From Mesostigma viride (taxonomy: Eukaryota; Streptophyta; Mesostigmatophyceae; Mesostigmatales; Mesostigmataceae): a stretch of 64,000 nucleotides of DNA. Positions 12,987 through 24,642 of the stretch are shown here, in pieces. The translations under genes and the position numbers were made by a program. The notes under the pieces were generated by a model. The model did no database searches, had not been told where the DNA came from, and was given only the letters and a program-made list of their open reading frames with translations. Within the stretch, counting starts at the first letter, position 1. Every line of letters begins with the position of its first letter. The stretch covers positions 42,954-106,953 of the forward strand of contig RPFO01001880.1 in NCBI GenBank assembly GCA_009746045.1. The letters run 5' to 3'.

Positions 12987-14851
12987 GATTGAATTGAATT
13001 GAATTGTAACATAACTCCGTTGGGAGTATATGTAGCACATAGCGGCCCTTGAGAGGGGGCATATGGCCTATCATACATCCTAAGCTACTTCCTGCAAGGG
13101 TGGGGATGTAAAGGACCCTTGCTCTAGGTGCTCCAGGGCACTTGCATCCCCATGATCTTTTAAGCTATGCCCAGCGAAGGGGGAGCCTGTCATGGATGGG
13201 GGGGAAGATCAGCATAGCTATACAAAGAAGCTACTAAGGGCATGGCGTCTCAGCAGAGAGTTACTCCCTGCATGGGCACAACATAACTAAATAAAGCTAG
13301 GCATCATCGGGAGTGTGGCTCATCATAGGCACACATGTACATGATTAAATAAAGCGCGTGGCTTAGCTGGGATAGTGCCTCTAGGAGGCGTACATGTACA
13401 TGGCCACGGTCTATCTATTCTAGACTACTACTGCTGTATTCCCCTATAAGCTGGGGCGTCTGGAGTCGCTGGGGCCGCGGGGGGGGGGGGGTCGCCTGCC
13501 AGGGCTTGTGGCCGACGTAGATGGCCGCCCCCTTCCAGTACACCGGCTGCCCCGCCTTGGTCTGCCCGGGAGCTGGAGGTAGGTCGGCCATAGCTCCCGT
13601 CGCCGTTGTTGCTGCGCCAGGGTCAAGTCGTCATCAAGGGTGAAGAGAGTCTTCTCGAGCCGCTTGCGGCGTCTGAGAAAAGAAATCTTGTCCGCCGGGG
13701 TCTTAAAGGTGAGAAGGAGCGGGGGCGGCCCTGCCTTACCCCGGGCGCGGGGAAGGCGGTGGGCGGCCAGCTCGATCTCACCGTTAAGGCCCATGCGACC
13801 AAGGATTTCTCTCTCAAACGCACGCATAAGCTTCTCGGAATTCTCACCTTCCTCCATGGTGAAGTTCTTGACAATGACGTTGAGGCTGCGCTTGGCGAGC
13901 TCGGCCTCCTCGCGGAGGTCAAGCGTCTGCTGTAACTTGGAGCTGGGCTGCGACGGCGGAGGTGGTGGAGGTGGTATGTTGCTTAAGCATGTCCGCCCAG
14001 GTGGTGATGGGAGGAGCATCGCCGGCCGGGGCTGGCTTGGCGGCAATGTCCTTCACCGCCTGGGCGGTGAGGCCTGCGGTGTTCTGCAGAACCTCGATAG
14101 CGATGGCGTTGTCCTTAAGACGCTGGTCGATGTCGCGGAGCTGGGCGGTGATGGCGTCGGAGGTGGGGGTGGTGGCGGTGGAGGAGGCGAGGATCGAGGC
14201 TGGAAGTGGCGGTGGAGATGGTGGGGAGCTCAGCAGCCAGCGTGCCCGGCCCATTGCCGCCACATCTGCGGCTAGGGGCGTCACGTGCTGTGAGATGGTT
14301 GCTTGGAGGTGGAGGAGGAAGGTGGATTCGGTCAAGGGGGAGGGGGTCCAGAGGTCCGTGACAGAGCGCTCAAGGATGGAAAAGAGGGCGGCGAGCTGAA
14401 GACGGGGGCGAGACCAGCTGGCCAGGTTCTCAGCATGTTGTCGCATAGTGAACCGGCCATCAGGTCCAGTGCGGAGGCGGCAAAGGCGTTGGAGGCGCTG
14501 GCACAGGTCTAGAATGGAGGCGTATGACCCATAAAACACGAACTCCACCAGGATCTTGATGGGTGGCATGTCGAAAAAGCTGGGTCTGGCATCGTTGAAG
14601 GTGGAAAATAACCCGTCAACGTCAAAGGCGCGCTCAGACCAGCTCGGTTCGGTTGGGCGGCTGCTTTTTGGCTCAGGCGAGGCTGAAGGCGAGGCAGGAA
14701 GCCCGGGAGGGTGCTGGACGACCACCAGTGCGCGACTAGTGTCATCACTGCCTTCCGGCCCGGATGGCGAAGCTGCGGCCGGAGCTGCAGACGTATTTTC
14801 ATTGCCGAGCGCAGCCGTCAGGCTGCGTTGCGTCGATGGGCGTTTGCTCAT
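12987..14851 (-). mobile_element. ORF1-only retroelement with a LINE-like 3' tail
   Basis: On the - strand an ORF1 (14851-13444) is followed by about 430 bp of non-coding DNA and a tail of AATTC repeats ending at 12987. No reverse transcriptase lies between ORF1 and the tail. The last bases (TATGTGCTACATATACTCCC, then AACGGAG..ATGTTA) resemble the RT-bearing LINE's 3' end (TATGTGCTACATGACCTCCC, then ACGGAG..ATGTTA). This suggests mobilisation in trans by the LINE enzyme, as known for HAL1 and SINE elements. The same 3' region recurs in inverse orientation at 16977-21775. Confidence 0.65.
13444..14851 (-). pseudogene. LINE-type ORF1 protein, frameshifted
   Basis: Two overlapping frames (14851-13919, then 14046-13444) make one protein of roughly 470 residues interrupted by a single frameshift near 13930, where both frames share an ALQ/LQ-like coding stretch. 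The N-terminal part is Ser/Pro/Ala-rich. The middle holds SILERSVTDLW and a helical region. The C-terminal part has NVIVKNFTMEEGENSEKL ... FKTPADKISFLRRRKRLEKT (two segments), which resembles the nucleic-acid-binding region of L1-like ORF1 proteins, and then a basic Arg/Pro tail. The ORF1 assignment is by resemblance only. Confidence 0.6.
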
Positions 14852-15009
14852 CGTATATTGCGTGATAGCGTCGGAAAATTATATCAGCATGTGCGCCTTA
14901 GAAAGACGAAGCGATTGTGATATTCACGACTAAATTCGGTGCTCAAACGTGAAAGTTATGAGCGCCGCCGTCAGCCATGGCTACCTCGTGCATGGCTCGT
15001 GGGACCCGG

Positions 15010-15872
15010 TATATACAGAGAGTGGATGCGGTATTCAAACTGGGCTGGGACCAGTAGGTCATCCAGCAACATCTGTATGTAGTTCGTGACAGGTTTCCCT
15101 ACCTTTTTGGCAATGCCCTTGGGGCCAGGCCAGGTCAGAATGTGCCGCCCTGGCTGGCCGGCCAAGCCGCTGGGGACCGGCCAGACCATGTGCACAAGGG
15201 CGGTGTGGACCTGGCTGGTGCGAGCAAGGTGTCCTACAAATGCTATCCTACGCTGTCTTATCTCGTCCGAAATACGAGGCATGCCCTGATACAAAGACTC
15301 TGATGACGGGCGCTTGGAAAACCCTACGTTCAGGACCTGTCGGAGCATCCTGTAAACTGTGCCGTCTAGCCTAGTAGATGCCAGTGTGGGGGTGAGTGCC
15401 GGTACACGCCTCGGCGCCATACGTGAGCACCGTGAGGACGAGGACCTTGAAGAGCATGCGCTTGCGGTGTTCGCCCAGGCCCTTGGAGCGCCAGTAGGTG
15501 TTGAGCGAACGGAGCCTAGCCCAGGCCAGGCCAATGCGGGTGTCCACATCGTCGGCGGTGTCAGGGAGCCAGCTCCCTAACAGTTTGAAGCGGTCGCGGA
15601 ACGGCCGGGACCGTCGTCCCGTCGAGCAGGCGCGGCAGCGGCGGTGTACTGGAGGCCCCAATCACCAGCCATCGCCTCAGTTTTGACACTTATCTCCAAC
15701 CCCACCGCCCTCGCCTCCAGGCCCAGACAGTCCAGCCAGGTCTGAATGTCCTCGGGGCGCGCGATGAGGGTGGTGTCATCCGCATAAATCAGGTCGGCCA
15801 GGCGGTAGCCAGGCTCAACCCCGCCGTGCTCTTTCTCGTTAAGGATGTCCAAGCCTGGCTCGAACCCCTAAA
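15010..15872 (-). mobile_element. LINE copy, truncated at both ends and frameshifted
   Basis: The - strand encodes the middle and C-terminal part of the LINE protein in at least three frames: GYRLADLIYADDTTLI (RT motif C), FKLLGSWLPDTADDVDTRIG, then RRIAFVGHLARTSQV. It starts at the same GGTTCGAGCCAGGC region that bounds other fragments and loses homology near 15010, before the C-terminal Arg-rich end. Confidence 0.85.
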
Positions 15873-16976
15873 TGGTCTGGCTGCCGATTTTCCGCCTAAA
15901 ACTGAGTTACAGCTGACACGTCGGCCCCTTCTCGGGGGACCAAATGCCGCGAAAACTATTGAGAATTAGGAAACGTTTAGCTGAGAAGATCGAAAGTTTA
16001 TAATTTTCCTCACAGCATGGTACTAGGGTTTGCATACTTCTGACAAAGTTATAGAGGTGTTCTGGCCGGTCAAAGTACAAGGGGTCAGGGTACTTTTTCA
16101 CGTACAACGTGCATTCCGGGAAACGACGACCTGGCCATGGCGGCTTGCGCCCACGCATGGCATTTACGTTTGCGTTCGAATTTTCTGACAAAACTCAGGA
16201 AATTGATTTTATACGTCCTAAAGATGATACAGGCCAATTTTTTGTTCGCGGGAATGCCATTTGATAGGTGTCGGCAGCGTTCTTGCTGGAAAAAACTGCG
16301 ATCAGGCCGGACGATAGAAACGTTGACAGCAATACCTTTCCGGCGTATTTTAAAGAATATATTGGTTTCTTTGTACTTTTTATGACGATTTGTAGTCGTA
16401 AACGTGCAAGGGTGGCCAGAAATCGCCGAATCCAGCGACCATGCTGGCAGCACAACTTTGGTGTGCCGAAATGCGCCATTTTGCGGCCACCGCCTGGGCC
16501 AAGAAGGTAACGCCATCCATGCCTGGTAAAGCTTAATCATCGTTTTCCTATCGTTGTTTGACGTTTATATATACGTTCTAGCTTGTGTAGCACATTCTTT
16601 TTGCATTATTCATGCACTTTCTTGACCCTGGCCTGGCCCCTTTCTAAAACACCCTTCTTAGATGCTTCCCTCAGTCAGTTGACCTGCCACAGGGTGATGG
16701 TGATACGTTTTAGAGGCTGTATGGGTTTGAATACCTCCATATATGTTTGTTATACATTTCCCACACACATATTGCATGAGTGTGAGGCAGTTGGCTGGTC
16801 TCTGTGGCATCATCAAGCATGTAACCGGTGAGCAGAAGCTTCCCATTGTCAGCATGTGCCACCAGGTGTGCTGGCCATCACCTGGCAAGCTATAGCAGCT
16901 TAGGCCTAGTTTATCCTTGCTAGGGCAAGCTGAAATAGGCTTAAAATCACTTGTTTGGTGGTGGCTGCCTCCTAGA
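15873..16976. other. No gene recognised
   Basis: Open frames on both strands between about 15907 and 16540 overlap each other and show no family motif. Much of it may be older repeat sequence. The 3' part grades into the retroelement sequence that continues at 16977. Confidence 0.5.
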
Positions 16977-18356
16977 ATGCATGCCTTGCGTAGGGTATCC
17001 GTACCACGTTGCCTACGTGCATGGACAAGGTGGCACCTGCACATAGGTGCCATGTAAGGGCAGTGTGATGATGCAGTTATGTTTCCCCATCATTGTGGTT
17101 TTAATCATGTACATGTGTGCCTATGATGTGCCACACTCCAGACGATGCCTAGCCTTATTTAGTAATGTTGTGCCCATGCAGGGAGTAACTCTCTGCTGAG
17201 ATGCCATTAAAAAATTAAATTAAATTATAACATGCCTCCGTGGGGAGGTCATGTAGCACATATTCCGTGATGGATGGGGTGGAGGAAGCCGCGTGATCGA
17301 ACTATACTAACTCTAAGCTATCTAGAAAATCCTAACTACACTACTCATCAAAACGCCTCCTCCGCTTGGGGGGAGGTGGCTTGCCCACAGGGTCGGGCGT
17401 GTGCGCCTTGACAATCTTCTTCCACCGCGTCTTGTCCTGCATGACAGTCCAAAGACGGGAGAGAGAGTGGATGCGGTGCTCAAACTGGGCTGGGACCACT
17501 AGGTCGTCCAGCAACATCTGAACGTAGTTCGTGACAGGTTTCCCTACCCGTTTGGGAATGTCCGCGGGGCCAGGCCAGGTCAGAATGTGCCGCCCTGGCT
17601 GGCCAAGCCGCGGGGGGCCGGCCAGACCGAGGGTGGTGTCGACCTGGCTGGTGCGGGCAAGGTGTCCTACAAATGCTATCCTACGCTGCCTAATCTCGTC
17701 CGAAACACGAGGCAAGCCATGATACAAAGATTCTGATGACGGACGCTCGGAAAAACCTACGTTAAGGACCTGTCGGAGCATCCTGTAAACCGTGCCGTCT
17801 AGCCTAGCTGCCAGTTTGGGTGGGAGGGTCCACGCCTCGGCGCCATACGTGAGCACCGTGAGGACGAGGACCTTAAAGAGCATGCGCTTGCGGTGCCCGT
17901 TAAGGCCCTTCGAGCGCCAGTAGGGTGTGAGCGAACGGAGCTTGGCCCAGGCAAGGCCGATGCGGGTGTCCACATCGTCGGCGGTGTCAGGAAGCCAGCT
18001 CCCCAACAGCTTGAAGCGGTCGCGGAACGGGACCTCCGTCCCGTCGAGCAGGCGCGGCAGCGGTGGTTTACTGGCTGGAGGCCCCAATCACCATCGCCTC
18101 GGTTTTGACACTAATCTCCAACCCCACCGCCCGCGCCTCCAGGCCCAGGCAGTCCAGCCAGGTCTGAATGTGCTCGGGGCTCTCGATGAGGGTGGTATCA
18201 TCCGCATAAATCAGGTCGGCAAGGCGGTAACCAGGTCTAACCCCGCCGTGCTCTTTCACGTTAAGGATGTCCAAGCCTGCACAGGTCGGACAAATATAAA
18301 TGATATTTGGCCGTATTTGCGCATTTGATTTATAAATGTTGCATATTTAGTCCACT

Positions 18357-20840
18357 AAATTAATCCAACGGCGAAACAATTTTGACCAAAATATTTAGAT
18401 TAATCCAACGGTGAAACAGTTTTCACCAAAATATTTAGATTAATCCAACGGTAAAACAGTTTTCACCAAAATATTTAGATGTATCCAACGGCGAAAAAGT
18501 TTTCACCAAAACATCTAAATTAATCCAACGGCGAAAAAGTTTTCACCAAAACATCTAAATTAATCCAACGGCGAAACCGGCTTTGAATATTTCAATGAAT
18601 CTAAATGAATATTTAAATACTCGTGCCGCCAGGGCCTTTAAGATCTGAAGTTTCAGTCTGAACCGGCCGCGTCTGCGAAACGAATGGCATTTCGGCAAAA
18701 AATATTTGGATTAATCCAACGGCGAAACAGTTTTGACCAAAATATTTAGATTAATCCAACGGCGAAAAAGTTTTCACCAAAATATTTAGATTAAGGGGAC
18801 GGGACATCTCGGAATTTTTTGGCGCCAAAAAATTCGCGCCGGTACCCCCGGACCGTGAAATTGTGGTGCACAATGCGCCCACCTCGTGCGGAGGTGGCCA
18901 TGGCGACGTGCGTTTCGTAAAAATTTGCCTAATCGGCCTGGCGACAAGCGAAAAATGTACGCCGGTGGTTTTAAACGATGTACTAGTATGATGTTTCATA
19001 GCCAGACATGCACAATTTGAAAAGTCGGTGCCTTTCTTAATCCAGATTTGCACGGGGGTCTAATCCGAAAATCTGGCCGCATATATTAATTTAGAATGCG
19101 TGCTTGCGGCGGTAAAATTTAAGATTTGTGGGTTATTTTGATGCAGGAAGAAGCGTTTAGTAATGGAAACCGTGAAAACATCCTAAGCGGCTTCGATCTG
19201 CGGCCATTTCCCGTCATTTCTGAAATGATATCGTTCAGGCCTGCGCGATCCGCGGTCAAGCCATCTATGGCTGGCTGGCTGTCTCGCGCGCCTGGGTAGG
19301 AAATAAAGCCGGCCGTGGTACGTTCATTTGCCGCATGTCACCGCCCAGTCTGTTTGCGCTCTAAATGTTCCTGGCATGAAGCTTTGGCGCCGATTCCGGG
19401 TGTTCTTGCTATTTTGTTCGCAACTTGTTGCAGTTGCGCTATCTGATTTTCCGCAGGTTTCAATGTTTTGCCTTATGCTGCGTATGCCATGCTTCTTAAA
19501 GCTAGCAAGAGTTGATCGGGCAGTTTTGCGGCTCTGCTACACTTTGTTTTATGGAGTTTTTCATATGGTTGACATTGTATATTGCGTAGTCAAGGACCCT
19601 AGCTGCCTGGGAGCGGCATCAGCGTTGCAAGGAGCTGGCGAGCTCATAAACGCTTGTCTTGGCTCTTCAGCCTGCTGGAAAACAAGGTGTGAAGTTGTAG
19701 GGAAGGTGAGCATGTGTGATATAGTTATCTCCTTCCTATATGTTTTGCTTCCATTAAACATGGCTGGGGCTTCCTAGATGATAAGGATCACGTGCTTATT
19801 ATGACAATATTAAAGGATGGCCCTTTTATCCTTTAGCATCATGACTGGGTATTAGCTATGAGGTGATTCCCGCAAGTGGTCATGCCTGCTTGCGTAATGA
19901 TTTAAGAGTCGGTGGATGTCTTCTTCAAGCATCTAGCATCTGCTTTACGTGCTTCTGCCCAATTTGCAGGGGGCAAGCTTAGGAATGTGCTTATGGTGTC
20001 CCTCATGCCACGGTGTACCAAGCATGCAGGAGTGGCAGCTATAACATGATGTACTAAGGGCAAACTAGCTCAGAATGACCTGGGATTTTGTGGCAAGCTT
20101 TTTAACATCATAAATGAATTAATTTGACTTGGTTTGGCCCAGCTGGTGGTGGGCTAGGGTGTAATAGGTCTGTTGTTTGTGCTCATAACCGGGATTTTCT
20201 GTCATTTTTTTTTTGCATGTTTACACCCATCAACATGAGTAAACGTGCTCAGAATGAGCTCAAACTTTGTGACAGTGAAATTCCCACCCTAGGCCTTGTA
20301 TAAATATCATCACTGACCCAGTTGCATGTGTCTACTATTTGATTAATTTTTTTAGGACCAAAAAAATACGTGTTTTGGGCTAAACCCCATCAAATAGTCT
20401 AAACGTGCTTATTTTGTGGTCCTGAGTAGCCAGATTTATTTGCAAGGGTGGGGATTTTAGGAAAATATGTGGTTTGGTCACATTTTGTTTGCCCAGTCTC
20501 CTAAGAAAAATCGGCCAAAAATAGCGTCTTTTTCTATTTTTAGCTCATAACTGGGTCATGCTAGGGGGTAGTACGTACCACCCCCAAGTGGCTGGAATTT
20601 TTTTTTTCCACATATTTATGGTTCCCAAGCATCACTGGATTTTAATCCCATGCACAGGTCTGTTTTCCAGAAAAGTGCACTTCAGATATGTCCCATCCCC
20701 TTAATCCAACGGCGAAACAGTTTTCACCAAAATATTTAGATGTATCCAACGGCGAAAAAGTTTTCACCAAAACATCTAAATTAATCCAACGGCGAAAAAG
20801 TTTTCACCAAAACATCTAAATTAATCCAACGGCGACCGGT
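18357..20840. repeat. 40-bp minisatellite (split by TTAA element)
   Basis: Units of the form TTAATCCAACGGCGAAACAG then TTTTCACCAAAATATTTAGA recur at 18357-18590, 18706-18794 and 20701-20836. Variants swap CAG/AAG and TATTTAGA/CATCTAAA. The unit itself contains the TTAA used as target by the element at 18795. Confidence 0.9.
18795..20700. mobile_element. TTAA-target DNA transposon, copy 2, complete ends
   Basis: TTAA at 18791-18794 and 20701-20704 flanks inverted termini GGGGACGGGACATCT and (reverse complement of the right end) GGGGATGGGACATATCT. The insertion splits one 40-bp minisatellite unit exactly at TTAA, so target and duplication are unambiguous. It is the same family as 10111-12395, in opposite orientation. 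The interior (1.9 kb) has no recognisable transposase. Confidence 0.85.
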
Positions 20841-21775
20841 AAGCAGCCAAAAGTATTTGAATCATATTTTATTTATATTTGTCCGACCTGTGCAAGCCTG
20901 GCTCGAACCCCTTAAGAGCAGTAAAGCGCGCACGTGCCCGGCGCATGACGTGATCCACGACAATAATGAACAGGTATGGGGACAGGACACAACCTTGCCA
21001 CACCCCGTGGTGAAGGGGGAATGGTGGGGTGGTGCCTTCCGCAGTCCGCACTACTGCCTGTGAGCCCTCATACAGTCGGCGAATGGCAGCAATAAACGCA
21101 GGTGGCACCCGATCCAGAGCTAGGATGGCCCAAAGAGCCTCCCAGAGAACCGTGTCAAAGGCTTTGATTTAGTCAACAAAAATGAAGACCAGCGGCAAAC
21201 TGTCAGGGGGAAGGCGACGCACCTCCTCCATCATGCAATCGGCGCGCGACAAACACAGCCATGACAGTGTTACGATCACGACGGAAACCCATCTGAGACT
21301 CACCCAGGTGTGGGTCCAGCGCGGCGCGGAGCCTGTGCAGCATCATGCGCATGAAGACCTTCAGCGCGGCGCTCTGGAGGCAGACACCCCGATAGTTACC
21401 GGGGTCAGCAGCAGAGCCCTTCTTGTACAGCATGACGCGGATGGCCGTCTGCCACTCAGCTGGCGGAGGCTCGTCAGAGAGCAGGACACGGTTGCAGAAC
21501 GCCAGCAGAAGATCCTTAACCGCCAGAGATGCCATGCCCTAGCTTATTGTATAGCCATGCTGATCTTCCCCCCCATGACAGGCTCCCCCTTCGCTGGGCA
21601 TAGCTTGAAGATCATGGGGATGCAAGTGCCCTGGTGCACCTAGAGCAAGGGTCCTTTACATTCCCACCCTTGCAGGAAGTAGCTTAGAATGTATGATAGG
21701 CCATATGCCCCTTCTCTGGGCTATGTGCTACATATACTCCCAGCGGAGTTATGTTCCTAATTAATTAATTAATTA

Positions 21776-22261
21776 ATCATTGTGGAAGGGAAACGTATTG
21801 TGTGGCATGGTTGGGGGCCATATTAGTAGGTATTAGTAGGTATAGTATGCCCACTCCTACCCCCTTGGTTGCTTTTTACCAACGGTACCCCTATGGGCTG
21901 TACTGGGTGTAACTGCTGGTATACCCACCCAAATGATGACCCCAATGGCTCAAACTGTTCAGCAACTAATTGTTTATCATCCCTGAAGTGGTAGGTGCCT
22001 AGCTCTTACAACATAATTCAAAATGCACATTCTACCAAAAATGAAAACGCTCGTCTTGACCCCCGGCCCTGACTTTGACGGCAGTTATACATGGCCTACC
22101 ATGCATATATGTAAGGTTGTGATATACCACCCGATCGAGGGCAACTCATGGACATGCTTGGCCCCCAAGGACAGCCATTGGATATGGGTGGGTTGGATGG
22201 CATCTGGTTTGCAAAATTGTGAAGTTACAGCCGATGCATCGGCAGTATTTCTGCCCATTTA
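21776..22261. other. No gene recognised
   Basis: Low-similarity DNA between retroelement remnants. No motif, repeat or splice structure was seen. Confidence 0.5.
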
Positions 22262-22306
22262 GGGGTTAAGAGCAGTAAAGCGCGCACGTGCTCGGCGCAT
22301 GACGTG
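22262..22306 (-). mobile_element. 45-bp LINE scrap abutting a (CATC)n array
   Basis: GGTTAAGAGCAGTAAAGCGC ... GCATGACGTG is the LINE segment encoding [13 protein letters not shown] on the - strand. It stops exactly where the tetranucleotide array begins. Confidence 0.8.
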
Positions 22307-23112
22307 CCATCCATCCATCCATCCATCCATCCATCCATCCATCCATCCATCCATCCATCCATCCATCCATCCATCCATCCATCCATCCATCCATCCATCC
22401 ATCCATCCATCCATCCATCCATCCATCCATCCATCCATCCATCCATATCCATCCATCCATCCATCCATCCATCCATCCATCCCGATCCATCCATCCATCC
22501 ATCCATCCATCCATCCATCCATCCATCCATCCATCCATCCATCCATCCATCCATCCATCCATCCATCCATCCATCCATCCATCCATCCATCCATCCATCC
22601 ATCCATCCATCCATCCATCCATCCATCCATCCATCCATCCATCCATCCATCCATCCATCCATCCATCCATCCATCCATCCATCCATCCATCCATCCATCC
22701 ATCCATCCATCCATCCATCCATCCATCCATCCATCCATCCATCCATCCATCCATCCATCCATCCATCCATCCATCCATCCATCCATCCATCCATCCATCC
22801 ATCCATCCATCCATCCATCCATCCATCCATCCATCCATCCATCCATCCATCCATCCATCCATCCATCCATCCATCCATCCATCCATCCATCCATCCATCC
22901 ATCCATCCATCCATCCATCCATCCATCCATCCATCCATCCATCCATCCATCCATCCATCCATCCATCCATTCATCCCATCCATCCATCCATCCATCCATC
23001 CATCCATCCATCCATCCATCCATCCATCCATCCATCCATCCATCCATCCATCCATCCATCCATCCATCCATCCATCCATCCATCCATCCATGCATCCATC
23101 CATCCATCCATC
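22307..23112. repeat. 806-bp (CATC)n microsatellite
   Basis: Nearly perfect CATC tetranucleotide array with only a few interruptions (near 22447, 22482, 22972 and 23092). All six frames stay open as IHPS or GWMD repeats, which is a consequence of the repeat and not a gene. Two shorter arrays of the same unit lie at 9966-10108 and 12576-12710. Confidence 0.98.
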
Positions 23113-23212
23113 GGGGTTAATGCTCCGTGACTCCCCAATGAGCATATAGGGGTACGAATCATCTATATATCGATAGGGATCTATATAATAGGGGTATAAT
23201 ATCAATATATAG

Positions 23213-23562
23213 ATGAACTATACACAGCAGTTGCTGGCCGACCTCGTGGCCCCAGCCCCGTTTGAACACCGCATTCACTCCCTCTCTCTTGCTTGGACTG
23301 CTATGCAGAACAAGAAGAGGTGGAAGACGATTGTCCAGGCTCACACGCCAGCCCCTAGCTGTGGGCAAGCCCCCTCCCCCCAACAAGAGGAAGGGGCGCT
23401 TTGCTGAGTAGAGTAGTTAGGATTTTCTAGATTAATTAGTAGATGCGCTTAGAGTTAGCAGTAGTTCGGTTTCGCGGCTTCGCCCACCTCCATCCATCCA
23501 ACAAGGGAATATGTGCTACATGATCTCCCAACGGAGTCGTGTTATAATTTAATTTAATTTTA
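23213..23562 (+). mobile_element. LINE 3'-end fragment, + strand
   Basis: Encodes the LINE C-terminus (LADLVAPAPFEHRIHSLSLA ... RWKTIVQAHTPAP), diverged in the Pro/Arg tail, followed by the LINE 3' UTR (GTGCTACATGATCTCCCAAC) and a TTTAATTTAATT tail. Heavily 5'-truncated. Confidence 0.85.
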
Positions 23563-23708
23563 TCTATACATATATTAAAAATATAATTACTTACAGCAGA
23601 GTGAAATCACTCAAACCAAAGCAAACGCCCAGCTATAAACCTATATACAGAGCCATGTCAAAGCTCTATACTACGATAAGACCAATGGAAACGCCTAACG
23701 GGAGGAAC

Positions 23709-24137
23709 CTAATAGCCCTGCTGCACCGCAAAATCAGCCCACGTACGGCGGAGCATGATGTCAGCCATGGCCCGAGTCAGCGCCACCGACAGGCGCTGAC
23801 GCCAATATGACGTCCAGGTCCGCGCCGACCATGGGGCCCGCTGGCCCTCCAGGTCCAGCCGGTCCTCCCGGAGCCGGCAACACTCCTTGAAGAAGGCGGA
23901 GGTCAGGGGCCCCATGGCCCCAAACTCCTCCAGGACAAAGGGCACCACACGATGGTGCCCGACGTCGCCGTAGGCCAGGAGCTTGGCCCGCTCCGCCCGG
24001 TCCGCCGTGTAACCTGCCGTGAGGGAGGCCCCAGCCACGTGGCTAAGAGCCAAGGGCCGCGCCACCGAAACGTCAATAAGCAGATGCCGGCCACCCCCCT
24101 CAAAGTCCAGCACCACGATGTCAGGCCGGTGGTATAC
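23709..24137 (-). pseudogene. Fragment of a retroelement-associated nuclease-like domain (uncertain)
   Basis: The - strand frame reads RPDIVVLDF ... HLLIDVSVARPL ... AERAKLLAYGDVGHHRVVPF ... LEEFGAMGPL and ends DFAVQQGY. RPD-x(n)-LIDVSV followed by PFVLEEFG is a pattern I associate with restriction-enzyme-like domains at the ends of some retroelement proteins. This recollection was not tested. The fragment lacks its upstream part, and its 5' side runs into unrelated AT-rich DNA near 24140. Confidence 0.35.
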
Positions 24138-24642
24138 ATATATAGATAGGGGTTCCTAGATAGGGAACGTACATCAGCGTGGAATCGTCTGAATGATCTG
24201 TGATCACACGATGCTGTGATTAGACTGCGACCTGGCATCATGCGGCCTCGGGCCAATGGTCTGCACCCGGCCCAACAGTCACTGGCGGCTCAGCCAGTGG
24301 AACGAACGCACGTTGATAAGGGTAAATAAAATAAAATAAAATAACATTAAATTATAACATGCCTCCGTTGGGAGATCATTAATCAATTAATTAATATAGA
24401 CACGTGGCTGCTGGGAGATCATGTGTAGCACATATTCCATCAGTGCTGGGTGCCAGACGGAGGGGGGAGAAGCCGCGTAATCGAACTACCTAACTCTAAG
24501 CTATCTAGGCTAGAAATTCGTAACTACACTAATATGCAAAACGCCCCTTCCTCTTGTGGGGGGGTGGCTTGCCCACAGGGGCCATGGCGTGTGAGCCTGG
24601 ACAATCTTCTGCCACCGCTTCTTGTTCTGCATGGCAGTCCAA

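Larger units (their letters stand above)
18280..20892. mobile_element. hAT-like non-autonomous DNA element with minisatellite core
   Basis: The terminal inverted repeat CACAGGTCGGACAAATAT (18280 on) matches the reverse complement of the right end (to 20892). The 8-bp target duplication CAAGCCTG is present at 18272-18279 and 20893-20900. An 8-bp TSD with TIRs starting CA.AG is the hallmark of hAT. Without the TTAA element nested in it, the element is about 700 bp. It carries no transposase and consists mostly of ~40-bp tandem units. It is inserted in the LINE coding sequence. Confidence 0.8.
17208..21525 (-). mobile_element. LINE copy with 10-bp TSD, interrupted by a hAT-like element
   Basis: The - strand LINE sequence runs from its 5'-truncated start near 21525 (LAVKDLLLAFCNRVLLSDEP), through RT motif B (GVWQGCVLSPYLF, about 21000), to 20893. 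After the 18280-20892 insertion it resumes at 18279 (LADLIYADDTTLI) and ends in KRRRRFDE (stop 17341), a 3' UTR and an A/T tail. The coding sequence has a frame change near 18070 (the MVIGAS region) and a stop inside motif A near 21170, so this copy is dead apart from its insertions. Confidence 0.9.
16977..21775 (+). mobile_element. 3' part of the ORF1-type retroelement, split by a LINE
   Basis: Sequence at about 17085-17207 (TAATCATGTACATGTGTGCC ... CTCTGCTGAGATGCCAT) continues at 21526 (GAGATGCCATGCCC ...) and ends in an (TTAA)-like tail near 21775. It is collinear with the reverse complement of 13010-13350. The 10-bp GAGATGCCAT is present on both sides (17198-17207 and 21526-21535) as the target duplication of the LINE inserted between. 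Confidence 0.75.

Noticed and set aside
14303..14933. Open frames on the + strand opposite the ORF1 pseudogene
   Set aside because: Antisense shadows of the GC-rich ORF1 with no family motifs.
22225..23205. Open frames encoding GWMD or IHPS repeats
   Set aside because: Translation of a tetranucleotide microsatellite in every frame.
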